64,000 nucleotides of DNA, from positions 72,501 to 136,500 of the forward strand of contig JACEEZ010010144.1 in NCBI GenBank assembly GCA_016584305.1, read 5' to 3'. A model generated the notes under the pieces. That model was given only the letters and a program-made list of their open reading frames with translations. It did no database searches and was not told the origin of the DNA. Source of the DNA: Chionoecetes opilio (taxonomy: Eukaryota > Arthropoda > Malacostraca > Decapoda > Majidae). Positions 36,301 to 49,400 of the stretch are shown here, piece after piece; the first letter of the stretch is position 1, and each line of letters opens with the position of its first letter. The position numbers were made by a program, and so were the translations under genes.

Positions 36301-39300
36301 CCCTCCCTTGTTCTAAATCGTATCTCATCCTGTGCAGGGACGTGACCAGTGAGAGTGGTGAGCCCGTGGCCAGCTTCATGGTGGGGCACCAGGTGGCGGG
36401 CGTGCAGGCCGTGGAGCTGCACAACAACACCGTCATCCTGGCCGTCACCACCCTCAAGGGCGACCTCACTCTCTTCAGCCAGCACCTCAATGGGTAAGAA
36501 GGACGTCCTGACTCCCTCACCTCCAAGGCCGCAGAGACAGGGAGGCTTGGCCTGTTCTCTTTGTATGAGACTAGACTTTTAGTGATATTAGGTCATTGTC
36601 AGGTAACGGATAGATGTAGTGATAGAGGTACTTGGAAGCGTACAACTAGTTGTCGACTTACGACTTTGATTGGTTACGACTGACCGGTTGTAAGTTGATC
36701 TGGTCATAAGTCGGCCTATGTTATAATTACACACAACCCTCGTTTTCCTGGACTAATACGGGGGAGCACTGGTCCGGGAACCGCAAAAGTCCGGGAATCG
36801 CAACAGTCCCCAACAGGGGGGGTCAGGGGACTGACGCATGTGCATGTGAACCGTGAGTGTCGTGTGCTCAAATGTAAACAATACAACCGCTGAGCATGCT
36901 GCCACCTGGCGGGAGGCAGCAGAAAGTGTTCAATAGTCTCAGAGACGTTCCTGCACGAGTGACAGTGGGGGCCAGGGGACTGACGGAGGCGGTGCAGGTG
37001 AACTGTGAGTGTCATGTGCTTAAATGTAAACAATACGACCGCTGAGCATGCTGCCACCTGGCGGGAGGCAGCAGAAAGTGTTCAATAGTCTCAGAGACGT
37101 TCCTGCACCAGGGGCAGTGGGGGTCAGGGGACTGACGGAGGCAATGCAGGTGAACCGTGAGTGTTGTGTGTCCAAATGTAAACAATACGACCGCTGAGCA
37201 TGCTGCCACCTGGCGGGAAGCGCAGACACTGTCCAGGGGTGACAGGAGACGCTCGGACCGCCGGACAACTTTGTTGATTTTCAGACTGGGCCAGGCATTT
37301 GTCCGGGACTCTGACATATCACCGGACCTCGGATTTTGTCCGGCAAATCCGATGTCCGGGAAAATGAGGGTTGTGTGTATACTGTGTATTATAATATTAT
37401 ACTGTGTGATGATATTATAATCATCTTTAAGTCATATTTTATCAACATTCTCTTTGTTCATTATTGTTATAACCATCGTATCACCACTGTCTTGGGGAGG
37501 CAGTAACAGAGTAGTTAGCGTCACCGTGTGGCGTTCTAGAAGACGACGAGTTCAATCCCGAGTGAGACCCGTAATCAGTGGCTTCACCAGGAAAAAAAAT
37601 TGGGGGGGGCTTTAGCCTCGGGGTGGTGATGGGCTATCCAGCTGGGGGATTGGGGGGTAATTTTGAAAATTAATCTGTTCCAGGGTAATTTTGAGGCCCA
37701 AAAAAGAGAAGAAAGTGGAATTAAGCTTTAATTACATGACACATAAATTAATAGAGTTATACCATGCATCATACCATATTAACTAAATTTGATAATTTGA
37801 AGAAAATTTTTATTCTGTTTATACAAAATAATAAAATTGCCATTTTTCTCTCTCCACTAACAAACACAAAGGAATTGCACAATGTATGTTTTTGGTTTGT
37901 TTCTCAGTAAGATTTTATCTTGATAATGAAAAAAATATATATATATAAACTTTAAATATATTCAAGTATTTTCCCTTATTGCACAAAAACAGGTACATGG
38001 ATACTGTAGTTAAACAGAATAAATACATGATCATGATAAAGTAACTAAAAGCCAATTAAACCTGCCTCCCACTGCCTTAACCTGCATACCACTGTGTTAA
38101 CCTGCCTCCCGTCCTGTGTTACCCTGCCTCCCACTGCCTTAACCTGCATACCACTGTGTTAACCTGCCTCCCATCCTGTGTTACCCTGCCTCCCACTGCC
38201 TTACCCTGGCTCCCACTGCCTTAACCTGCCTCCATCCTGTGTTAACCTGCCTCCCGTCCTGTGTTACCCTGCCTCCACAGCCTGTAACCTGCATACCACT
38301 GTGTTAACCTGCCTCCCGTCCTGTGTTACCCTGCCTCCCACTGCCTTACCCTGGCACCCACTGCCATAACCTGCATACCACTGTGTTAACCTGCCTCCCG
38401 TCCTGTGTCACCCTGCCTCCCACTGCCTTAACCTGCCTCCCATCCTGTGTTAACCTGCCTCCCGTCCTGTGTTACCCTGCCTCCCACTGCCTTACCCTGG
38501 CACCCACTGCCTTAACCTGCATACCACTGTGTTATCCTGCCTCCCGTCCTGTGTTACCCTGCCTCCCACTGCCTTACCCTGGCTCCCACTGCCTTAACCT
38601 GCCTCCCATCCTGTGTTAACCTGCCTCCCGTCCTGTGTTACCCTGCCTCCCACTGCCTTACCCTGGCACCCACTGCCTTAACCTGCATACCACTGTGTTA
38701 ACCTGCCTCCCACTGCCTTACCCTGGCTCCCACTGCCTTAACCTGCCTCCCGTCCTGTGTTACCCTGCCTCCCACTGCCTTACCCTGCCTCCCACTGCCT
38801 TAACCTGCCTCCCATCCTGTGTTAACCTGCCTCCCGTCCTGTGTTACCCTGCCACCCACTGCCTTACCCTGGCTCCCACTGCCTTAACCTGCCTCCCATC
38901 CTGTGTTAACCTGCCTCCCGTCCTGTGTTACCCTGCCTCCCACTGCCTTACCCTGGCACCCACTGCCTTAACCTGCATACCACTGTGTTAACCTGCCTCC
39001 CACTGCCTTACCCTGGCTCCCACTGCCTTAACCTGCATACCACTGTGTTAACCTGCCTCCCGTCCTGTGTTACCCTGCCACCCACTGCCTTACCCTGGCA
39101 CCCACTGCCTTAACATGCATACTACTGTGTTAACCTGCCTCCCACTGCCTTACCCTGGCTCCCACTGCCTTAACCTGCCTCCCGTCCTGTGTTACCCTGC
39201 CTCCCACTGCCTTACCCTGGCTCCCACTGCCTTAACCTGCCTCCCATCCTGTGTTAACCTGCCTCCCGTCCTGTGTTACCCTGCCTCCCACTGCCTTACC

Positions 39301-42300
39301 CTGGCACCCACTGCCTTAACCTGCATACCACTGTGTTAACCTGCCTCCCACTGCCTTACCCTGGCTCCCACTGCCTTAACCTGCCTCCCGTCCTGTGTTA
39401 CCCTGCCTCCCACTGCCTTACCCTGGCTCCCACTGCCTTAACCTGCCTCCCATCCTGTGTTAACCTGCCTCCCGTCCTGTGTTACCCTGCCTCCCACTGC
39501 CTTACCCTGGCTCCCACTGCCTTAACCTGCCTCCCATCCTGTGTTAACCTGCCTCCCGTCCTGTGTTACCCTGCCTCCCACTGCCTTACCCTGGCACCCA
39601 CTGCCTTAACCTGCATACCACTGTGTTAACCTGCCTCCCACTGCCTTACCCTGGCTCCCACTGCCTTAACCTGCATACCACTGTGTTAACCTGCCTCCCG
39701 TCCTGTGTTACCCTGCCACCCACTGCCTTACCCTGGCACCCACTGCCTTAACATGCATACTACTGTGTTAACCTGCCTCCCACTGCCTTACCCTGGCTCC
39801 CACTGCCTTAACCTGCCTCCCGTCCTGTGTTACCCTGCCTCCCACTGCCTTAACCTGCCTCCCATCCTGTGTTAACCTGCCTCCCGTCCTGTGTTACCCT
39901 GCCTCCCACTGCCTTACCCTGGCACCCACTGCCTTAACCTGCATACCACTGTGTTAACCTACCTCCCACTGCCTTACCCTGGCTCCCACTGCCTTAACCT
40001 GCCTCCTGTCCTGTGTTAACCTGCCTCCCGTCCTGTGTTACCCTGCCACCCACTGCCTTAACCTGCCTCCCACTGTGTTAACCTGCCTCCCGTCCTGTGT
40101 TACCCTGCCACCCACTGCCTTAACCTGCCTCCCGTCCTGTGTTACCCTGCCTCCCACTGCCTTACCCTGGCTCCCACTGCCTTACCCTGGCTCCCACTGC
40201 CTTACCCTGCCTCCCACTGCCTTAACCTGCCTACCACTGTGTTAATCTGCCTCCCGTCCTGTGTTACCCTGCCTCCCACTGCCTTACCCTGGCTCCCACT
40301 GCCTTACCCTGCCTCCCACTGCCTTAACCTGCCTACCACTGTGTTAACCTGCCTCCCGTCCTTTGTTACCCTGCCTCCCATTGCCTTACCCTGGCTCCCA
40401 CTGCCTTACCCTGCCTCCCACTGCCTTAAACTGCCTACCACTGTGTTAACCTGCCTCCCGTCCTGTGTTACCCTGCCACCCACTGCCTTACCCTGGCTCA
40501 ATTTTGGAGGGGCTGAGTCCTTGACTTGGGGGGGGCTAAGTCCCCCTTAGCCCCCCCGCGGTGACGCCACTGCCCGTAAATCCACTTTAAATATTTCTGC
40601 ACCATCGAGTGGCCTAAAAACACCCACATGCCCTGTCCATTAACTCTACCTTCGATTGCGAGTGCATCGGAGGACACAGGGGGACGGCATGAGCCTCTAA
40701 TTAAAGGCGTCACTATGAAAATCCTGCCTGCGCCACCACGGGCGAGGGCCAACCATCACAGCCCTCAAGTGAACCTCCAGGGCCTACCATCCCTGCCCTG
40801 GAGGTCACAGCCTACAGGCGCTATAGGCATTGATGTAAAAAAAAAAAAAAAAAAAAAAAAAATCTTTCTACACATTTTATCAACATTTACCGTCGGGCAT
40901 AAAGTCGAACAGTCGTAAGTTGCGTAGGTCGTAAGTCGATGACTAGTTGTACTTGGGCCTGTAGATGGAGCACCCTGGAATAGAGGATGGTGTAGAAGTA
41001 GAACCTTAGTGTATGGCATTAACAGGTTTCCTCTGTTCATTCCTCCCTTCCCAGAAACACCAACAACGCTGTGGTCAAGAGGACGGGTCGGCTGCACATC
41101 CTCCAGCAGGGCAAGGACAAGGCCACCCTGCCCATCATTGCCGCTCACTTCTGTGCCGACGTAGAAGACAGCCTCATCATTGCTTACGGCAGCTCCTCAT
41201 TACTCAAGTTTGAACGAATAGTGAGTTTAAGTTGATGCTTTTAGTTGTATTATTATATTTGTAAGTGTTATAAACCTTTTGTTACGTGTTATAAGGTTTG
41301 AACGAATGGTAAGTTGCATTTCTTATTCTGACATTTTCTTATTCTGACATTTTCTTATTCTGACATTTTCTTTTTCTGACATTTTCTTTTTCTGACATTT
41401 TCTTATTCCTACATTTTCTTTTTCTGACATTTTCTTTTTCTGACATTTTCTTATTCCTACATTTTCTTTTTCTGACATTTTCTTATTCTGACATTTTCTT
41501 TTTCCTACATTTTCTTATTCCTAAATTTTCTTATTCTTACATTTTCTTTTTCTTACATTTTCTTATTCTTACATTTTCTTATTCTGACATTTTCTTATTC
41601 TGACATTTTCTTTTTCTGACATTTTCTTTTTCTGACATTTTCTTTTTCTGACATTTTCTTATTCCTACATTTTCTTTTTCTGACATTTTCTTATTCTTAC
41701 ATTTTCTTTTTCTGACATTTTCTTATTCTGACATTTTCTTATTCTGACATTTTCTTATTCTGACATTTTCTTATTCTTACATAGCTCAAGGAGATTTTTC
41801 TTAGTTTTATTCATATTTTTATAATGTGTTATAAGCCTGCCCAATTTCTCTACAGTTTCTAAGAAGGCATCCATACCTTTGATAAATTGTTAGGTATACT
41901 GTATGTTATTTAAGATTATTTCAAGACCATCTCTCATATACAAATCACATACACATTACAGAGATCGAATCCATATCAACTCAACATATACTCAAATTAT
42001 CCATACATCACACAATACACATCCACTCACACAATACACATACACATCACACAACATCACACATCACACATCACACAATACACATCACACATCACACAAT
42101 ACACATCACACATCACACAATACACATCACACAATACACATCACACAATACACATCACACATCACACAATACACATCACACATCACACAATACACATCAC
42201 ACATCACACATCACACAATACACATCACACAATACACATCACACACACATCACACATCACACAATACACATCACACATCACACAATACACTCACACACAT

Positions 42301-43454
42301 CACACAATACACATCACACAATCACATCACACATCACACAATACACATCACACATCACACAATACACATCACACATCACACAATACACATCACACATCAC
42401 ACAATACACATCACACAATACACATCACACATCACACAATACACATCACACATCACACAATACACATCACACATCACACAATACACATCACACAATACAC
42501 ATCACACATCACACAATACACATCACACAATACACATCACACATCACATCACACATCACATATCACACATCACATCACACAATACACATCACATCACACA
42601 ATACACATCACATCACACAATACACATCACACATCACACAATACACATCACACATCACATCACACAATACACATCACATCACACATCACACAATACACAT
42701 CACATCACACAATACACATCACACAATACACATCACACATCACACAATACACATCACACATCACACAATACACATCACACATCACATCTTCATAGCTTTA
42801 CACCTTAACAACATTATTAACTCCTATCATAGTGGGAGGAGTCATTATATTAAATTACCATCGTTCTGAAAGTCTCATCATGTATCTGAGATATAAGTGC
42901 ACCGTAATAGAAAAATTTAAATGATGAACGCCGACAATAGAATTAGAAGCGTATCATTCCGTCTAACCTCACAAGACATTATGGGAAAATCTGACATTAA
43001 ACAGAAAGATGATGATGTAGTAGAAATATATAGACCTTGGCTCCTACACATAGTTCTCAGATGTGTTCTCAGTACGAGGGCTTCTCTATGGAGTCATTGT
43101 TTGCAGGGGGTCCAGTAATTAAAGTGTTTGGACATATTGAATTCGTGGGAAATTGCAGGAACTATTGACTGACTGATGTCCATGTAGAATGAGGGAAAAC
43201 ATAAAAATGTGACTAGTATATAGGTGTAGATCTTCATCAATAATTGTGTTCCTTTAAACCTGAACATCTTCACCAATCATATTAAGTTCTTCAGCATCAT
43301 AATACATCTATTTCTTTCTTTATTTACTGTACTATATGCACTTTGGTACTATGTACTCTAATGTGTCTATATTATTTCTTTTTTGCTCTAGTCCTTAAGT
43401 TATCTCTTTGTCTTGTTGCTTTTTTTGCCTGTATGCCTCCGGGTGATAATGAAA

Positions 43455-43498
<44 letters not shown>

Positions 43499-46400
43499 GT
43501 TATTATTGTTATTATTTGCAGAGTGCCAAGGAGATCGTGGGCAACAAGCAGCTCCTCAGGGCCGCCCCCGTGTCCACAGTGTCCAAGAAATCTGCCTTGG
43601 CAAAGACCATCACCCCAAAGATGACTCGGGACACCACCGTGGTGGGCCCGGGACACCTGACGGTTAGTATTGGATGGTGATCAGGTCAGATGGGAAATGT
43701 TTAACCCCTTGAGGCCTAGAACGTAATTTCCATTGTAATTTGGGTACCATTAGACGATTTTAATGACTATAACCAATATTCTATAGATATGACCTGTTTA
43801 GTATCCTTGTCCACGAGGTAATTTGGTATATTAAGTTACTTTTCGTAATTTTATGGTTAACAACAGACAATTTTACATATGAAAAGAAAGATCTGGGCGT
43901 GAAGAGGTTAAAAGCAAAGGAAGTGAAAATACCTTAGACAACAATTTTTTTTAACTGACAGTGAGCAATGTGATGATGTAATGGCTAAGTTAGGTGTCCT
44001 GTGGCATCTGCATCCATTTTTTTCCCCATCCCAGATGCTTACCCTGTACAGGGGCCTTATCCACCCATGTATGGAGTATGCCTCGCATGTTTAGAGGGGA
44101 TTCACTCACACCCTTCCTAAACAGGATCGAGTCGAAAGCTTTTCGTCTCATCAACTCCCCTCCTCTAATTGACTGTCTTCAAATTCTAAATCACCATTGC
44201 AATGTTGCTTCACTGCTATCTTCTACTGTTATTTGCATGCCCACTGCTCTTCTGAACTTGGTAACTGCATGCCTCTCCCCCTCCCGTGGCCTCACTGCAC
44301 AAGACTTCTTATTCTCACCCCTATTCTGTCCATCTTACAAATGTGAGAGTTAACCAGTATCTTCGCTGGTATACTCTGGAACTCTCTTTTTGTTTCTAGT
44401 TTTCCACCTTCCTACGGCTTAAATATTTTCAAGAGAGGAGTGTGATGACACCTCCCGAAATATATTGACTCGCCCCCACTTTGGGAATCTCCTACTTTCT
44501 TCTGTATGGGGTCCGGCAGCTAGCAGGCTTTTTATTTTATTTTTTCCCCCTTGGCCGTACGTCATGATATAAAAAAAAAAGGAAAATCCAGGATACAGGG
44601 GAGAAGACTGCCCTTCAAGACCAGGTGAAGTGTTTACAGAAGGATCAGATCTGGTGAAAGATATAAACCACGTGTCACAGGAAAAAGCGACCATGTTGTT
44701 TTAGTGATTTAGAGATTTAGAAAACTACCTGAAAGGAAGCAAAATGAGGACAGTTGTTAGAGACAGTGGAAAGAGAGAAAAATGAAGGAGAAATTAAGAA
44801 ATGGATGATATTTGCACAACAAAACGGGTAACACAAAGCCCGCTTAGTTGAATAAAATAAAAAAAGAGGGGAGAGCCAATTTAGTTCGGGAGGTGTCTTG
44901 TTACTCTTCTTTTGAAAAGATTTAAGTCATAGGAAAGTAGAAAAATAGAAACAGGAAGAGAGTTCCAGAGTTTACCAGTGAAAGGGATGAAAGAGTTACT
45001 ATGAATGGACTAGAAGAGATGATATTACTGCTATACTATAACACTGACCCATGGCACTATAACACTGATCCATGGCACTATACTTAACACTGACCCATGG
45101 CACTAGTTAACACTGACCCATGGCACTTTAGTTAACACTGACCCATGGCACTATACTTAACACTGACCCATGGCACTTTAGTTAACACTGACCATGGCAC
45201 TATACTTAACACTGACCCATGGCACTAGTTAACACTGACCCATGGCACTTTAGTTAACACTGACCCATGGCACTATACTTAACACTGACCCATGGCACTT
45301 TAGTTAACACTGACCCATGGCACTTTAGTTAACACTGACCCATGGCACTTTAGTTAACACTGACCCATGGCACTTTAGTTAACACTGACCCATGGCACTT
45401 TAGTGAACACTGACCCATGGCACTTTACTTAACACTGACCCATGGCACTTTACTTAACACTGACCCATGGCACTTTAGTTAACACTGACCCATGGCACTT
45501 TAGTTAACACTGACCCAGGGCACTTTAGTTAACACTGACCCATGGCACTTTAGTTAACACTGACCCAGGGCACTTTAGTTAACACTGACCCATGGCACTT
45601 AAGTTAACACTGACCCATGGCACTTTAGTTAACACTGACCCATGGCACTATACTTAACACTGACCCATGGCACTTTAGTTAACACTGACCCATGGCACTT
45701 TAGTTAACACTGACCCAGGGCACTTTAATTAACACTGACCCATGGCACTTTAGTTAACACTGAACCCATGGCACTTTAGTTAACTGACCCATGGCACTAT
45801 ACTTAACACTGACCCATGGCACTTTAGTTAACACTGACCCATGGCACTTTAGTTAACACTGACCCATGGCACTTTAGTTAACTGACCCATGGCACTATAC
45901 TTAACACTGACCCATGGCACTTTAGTTAACAATGACCCATGGCACTTTAGTTAACACTGACCCATGGCACTTACTTAACACTGACCCATGGCACTTTACT
46001 TAACACTGACCCATGGCACTTTAGTTAACACTGACCCATGGCACTTTACTTAACACTGACCCATGGCACTTTAGTTAACACTGACCCATGGCACTTTAGT
46101 TAACACTGACCCATGGCACTTTACTTAACACTGACCCATGACACTTTAGTTAACACTGACCCAGGGCACTTTAGTTAACACTGACCCATGGCACTTTAGT
46201 TAACACTGACCCATGGCACTTTACTTAACACTGACCCATGGCACTTTAGTTAACACTGACCCATGGCACTTTAGTTAACACTGACCCATGGCACTTTAGT
46301 TAACACTGACCCATGGCACTATACTTAACACTGACCCATGGCACTTTAGTTAACACTGACCCATGGCACTTTAGTTAACACTGACCCATGGCACTTTACT

Positions 46401-49400
46401 TAACACTGACCCATGGCACTTTAGTTAACACTGACCCATGGCATTTAGTTAACTGACCCATGGCACTTTAGTTAACACTGACCCATGGCACTTTAGTTAA
46501 CACTGACCCATGGCACTTTACTTAACACTGACCCATGGCACTTTAGTTAACACTGACCCATGGCACTTTAGTTAACACTGACCCAGGGCACTTTAGTTAA
46601 CACTGACCCATGGCACTTTAGTTAACACTGACCCATGGCAATTTAGTTAACACTGACCCATGGCACTTTAGTTAACACTGACCCATGGCACTATACTTAA
46701 CACTGACCCATGGCACTTTAGTTAACACTGACCCATGGCACTTTAGTTAACACTGACCCATGGCACTATACTTAACACTGACCCATGGCACTTTAGTTAA
46801 CACTGACCCATGGCACTTTAGTTAACACTGACCCATGGCACTTTACTTAACACTGACCCATGGCACTTTACTTAACACTGACCCATGGCACTTTAGTTAA
46901 CACTGACCCATGGCACTTTAGTTAACACTGACCCATGGCACTTTACTTAACACTGACCCATGGCACTTTACTTAACACTGACCCATGGCACTTTACTTAA
47001 CACTGACCCATGACACTTTAGTTAACACTGACCCATGGCACTTTACTTAACACTGACCCATGGCACTTTACTTAACACTGACCCATGGCACTTTAGTTAA
47101 CACTGACCCATGGCACTTTAGTTAACACTGACCCATGGCACTTTAGTTAACACTGACCCATGGCACTAGTCGGGTAGGAGAACACAGAATTGTATTAAGT
47201 GTGAAAATATTCCTATAATCCTTATATATTATTTTTTTATATATATTTTTATATTTATACAGTATATATATGTTCCTATATTTTTTGATACTTTTTTCGG
47301 TGTCATTTGAGGCAGAAAAATGTCTATATATGAAAAATCTGCATTGATCCAGTTTTGGGTAAAATTTTTAACAGGTTTTTGAAATTATAATTATTAGTAT
47401 TACATTACAGTAGTATATATTATTATGACTTAAGGAACTACCACGTGTAGGTCTCGCGGCCTCTTGTAGCTTCCTTATTTTCTTAATGTTCTTATGTTCT
47501 TTATGTTCTTTATATTAGCAAGAAGAGTACATCATTCTAACAAAAAATTAGATAAACATGGCTATGGTGACAGGACTGCATGAAGGTAGCTGGGGTCTAG
47601 TGTGCTACAATTAGGTAAATACACTCCACACTCCACATACACAGTACAGGAAATAAAGATTGCCGCCCTAAACTCCTGCTGGGATTTCGGTATTATTCCA
47701 GATGAACACCGAATTCACTTTGGTGGACGAAACAATTCTTTTCTGTGGTGAGTGTTTTTTTTGAATGTTTGTTTTTGAATTAATTTGCGAAAAATGTTTA
47801 CTGTTAACAATCAATTTTTTTCGTCTCCAATCTTTTATCTAATAATTAATTTTGGGGTCAGAATGGTTTACAGTATTAATTAAATCATTCATCCAGACTA
47901 TTCAGAAAAATTTTCAGTACCTACCAGGAATTTCTGTCTATTTCTGGAAATATTACCCGTATTTTTGGTCAGAGTAATCATTACATCCCGTACCTATTCT
48001 CTGGTAGGTAATCATTACATCCCGTACCTATTCTCTGGTAGGTAATCATTACATCCCGTACCTATTCTCTGGTAGGTAATCAGGAGATATAACGGGAAAG
48101 GAAATACAAGCTCCAAATTGTTCTTGGGGATATGAACCTTCATCCTCTCTGACCAAACAGACCTCTCCTTTGTGAGCTGAGTGTGCTAACGACTACACTA
48201 CCAGGCTGCAAATATACAATATACATAGATTAGTAGTTTATATTTAGTCATTTAGTTTATAAATTAGGAACTTATTGTTATATTGTAAACTTTTTTCATT
48301 ATTTACAGAATAGTACTGATATGGACTCTCAGTGTATCTAGTGTTCTCATATCTGTCTCCTTTTACCCTCAAGATCGCCCAAGCAGACGTGTCGCGGCGG
48401 GACAACAAGAGGAAGCAGGGGGACGAGGACGGCACGCTGGCCCTGCCCATGGACGAGCGGCTCCGCCCTGCGCAAGCCCGCTGGACGCCCCGCGACACAC
48501 GCCCCAGGCAGACAACAGCCACACGCCAGGAGAAACTCAGATAACTTACCTTCAGTGAAACTAACCCAACCTAACCTCTTAAACACCCCATAAACCTAAC
48601 CTCTTAAACCCCCAATAATACTACCTCTTAACACCCACCAATAATACTACCTCTTAACACCCACCAATAATACTACCTCTTAACACCCACCCTCTTAACA
48701 CCCACCAATAAAACTACCTCTTAACACCCACCAATAATACTACCTCTTAACCTTAACCCTCACCCTCTTAACACCCACCAATAAAACTACTACCTTTTTA
48801 CGCTCAACTGTTAACAAACAACTCAGAAGATTACCTTACCTTCCTTGCAATACTAATATCCCCAAACTAAACACCTCAACCACACACTCTAAACAACACC
48901 TCACTAAATACGACTTGAACCTACCTAGCTTAACAGGCTCCAATAGATCACAACTCAAAACGCCAAAACACCACCAATTAGCTGATCTTACCTTAACCCT
49001 CACCGTTTAAAACACAAGTAATACATCTTCTAATCCCCTCAATAAACTACCTATTTTTCGTCTAAACGTCAACAGAAAAAAAGACTCAGGATGTACTATC
49101 CTTCTTGCATACTTATTTCTTCAAAATACACCAACACTGATTAATACTACCTAGCTGAAAAGATTGAAGATACGTTAGGAGATTAAGGTCTAACTAGTTC
49201 CACAACCTCAAAAAAGAAGACAAAACAGCATTATAGCATTAGACGTAGCATTATGTTACTCTTCTAAGTGTGTCATAAAAAAATAGGTTAAGAGATGTTC
49301 TAATCCTTTCTTGCAATAACTATATATTCTCTCAAAACAACACAAGAAAGAAAAGGAATTTGTTCTTCTCTATGGTTTGCTACTTTACTTTGTCTACATG

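Larger units (their letters stand above)
37494..40862 (+). mobile_element. tRNA-derived SINE split by a hAT element
   Basis: The head GGGGAGGCAGTAACAGAGTA (37494) and box-B-like GAGTTCAATCCC match the SINE at 8457-8789. The body resumes at 40573 (AATCCACTTTAAATATTTCT, GAGTGGCCTAAAAACACC) and ends with a 26-A tail at 40837-40862. Confidence 0.85.
36643..40949. mobile_element. Mariner/pogo-type TIR element filling intron 4 (host of nested insertions)
   Basis: The ends CAACTAGTTGTCGACTTACG and complement CAACTAGTCATCGACTTACG are inverted, with TA at 36641-36642 and 40950-40951. Subterminal GGTTACGACTG and CTTACGACTG also correspond. Removing it leaves an intron of about 250 bp. It now holds a pogo-like MITE (36730-37377) and a SINE (37494-40862) that is itself split by a hAT element. 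Confidence 0.75.

Noticed and set aside
33216..36526. Open frames of 332-1093 codons on both strands
   Set aside because: They are translations of a stop-free 30-bp tandem unit, overlap in several frames, and only the last ~52 codons of one are real (WDR43 exon 4).
38178..40550. Family of cysteine/leucine/proline-rich small proteins
   Set aside because: Repeated frames of LPCLPLPYPG derive from the 21-bp minisatellite inside a hAT element.
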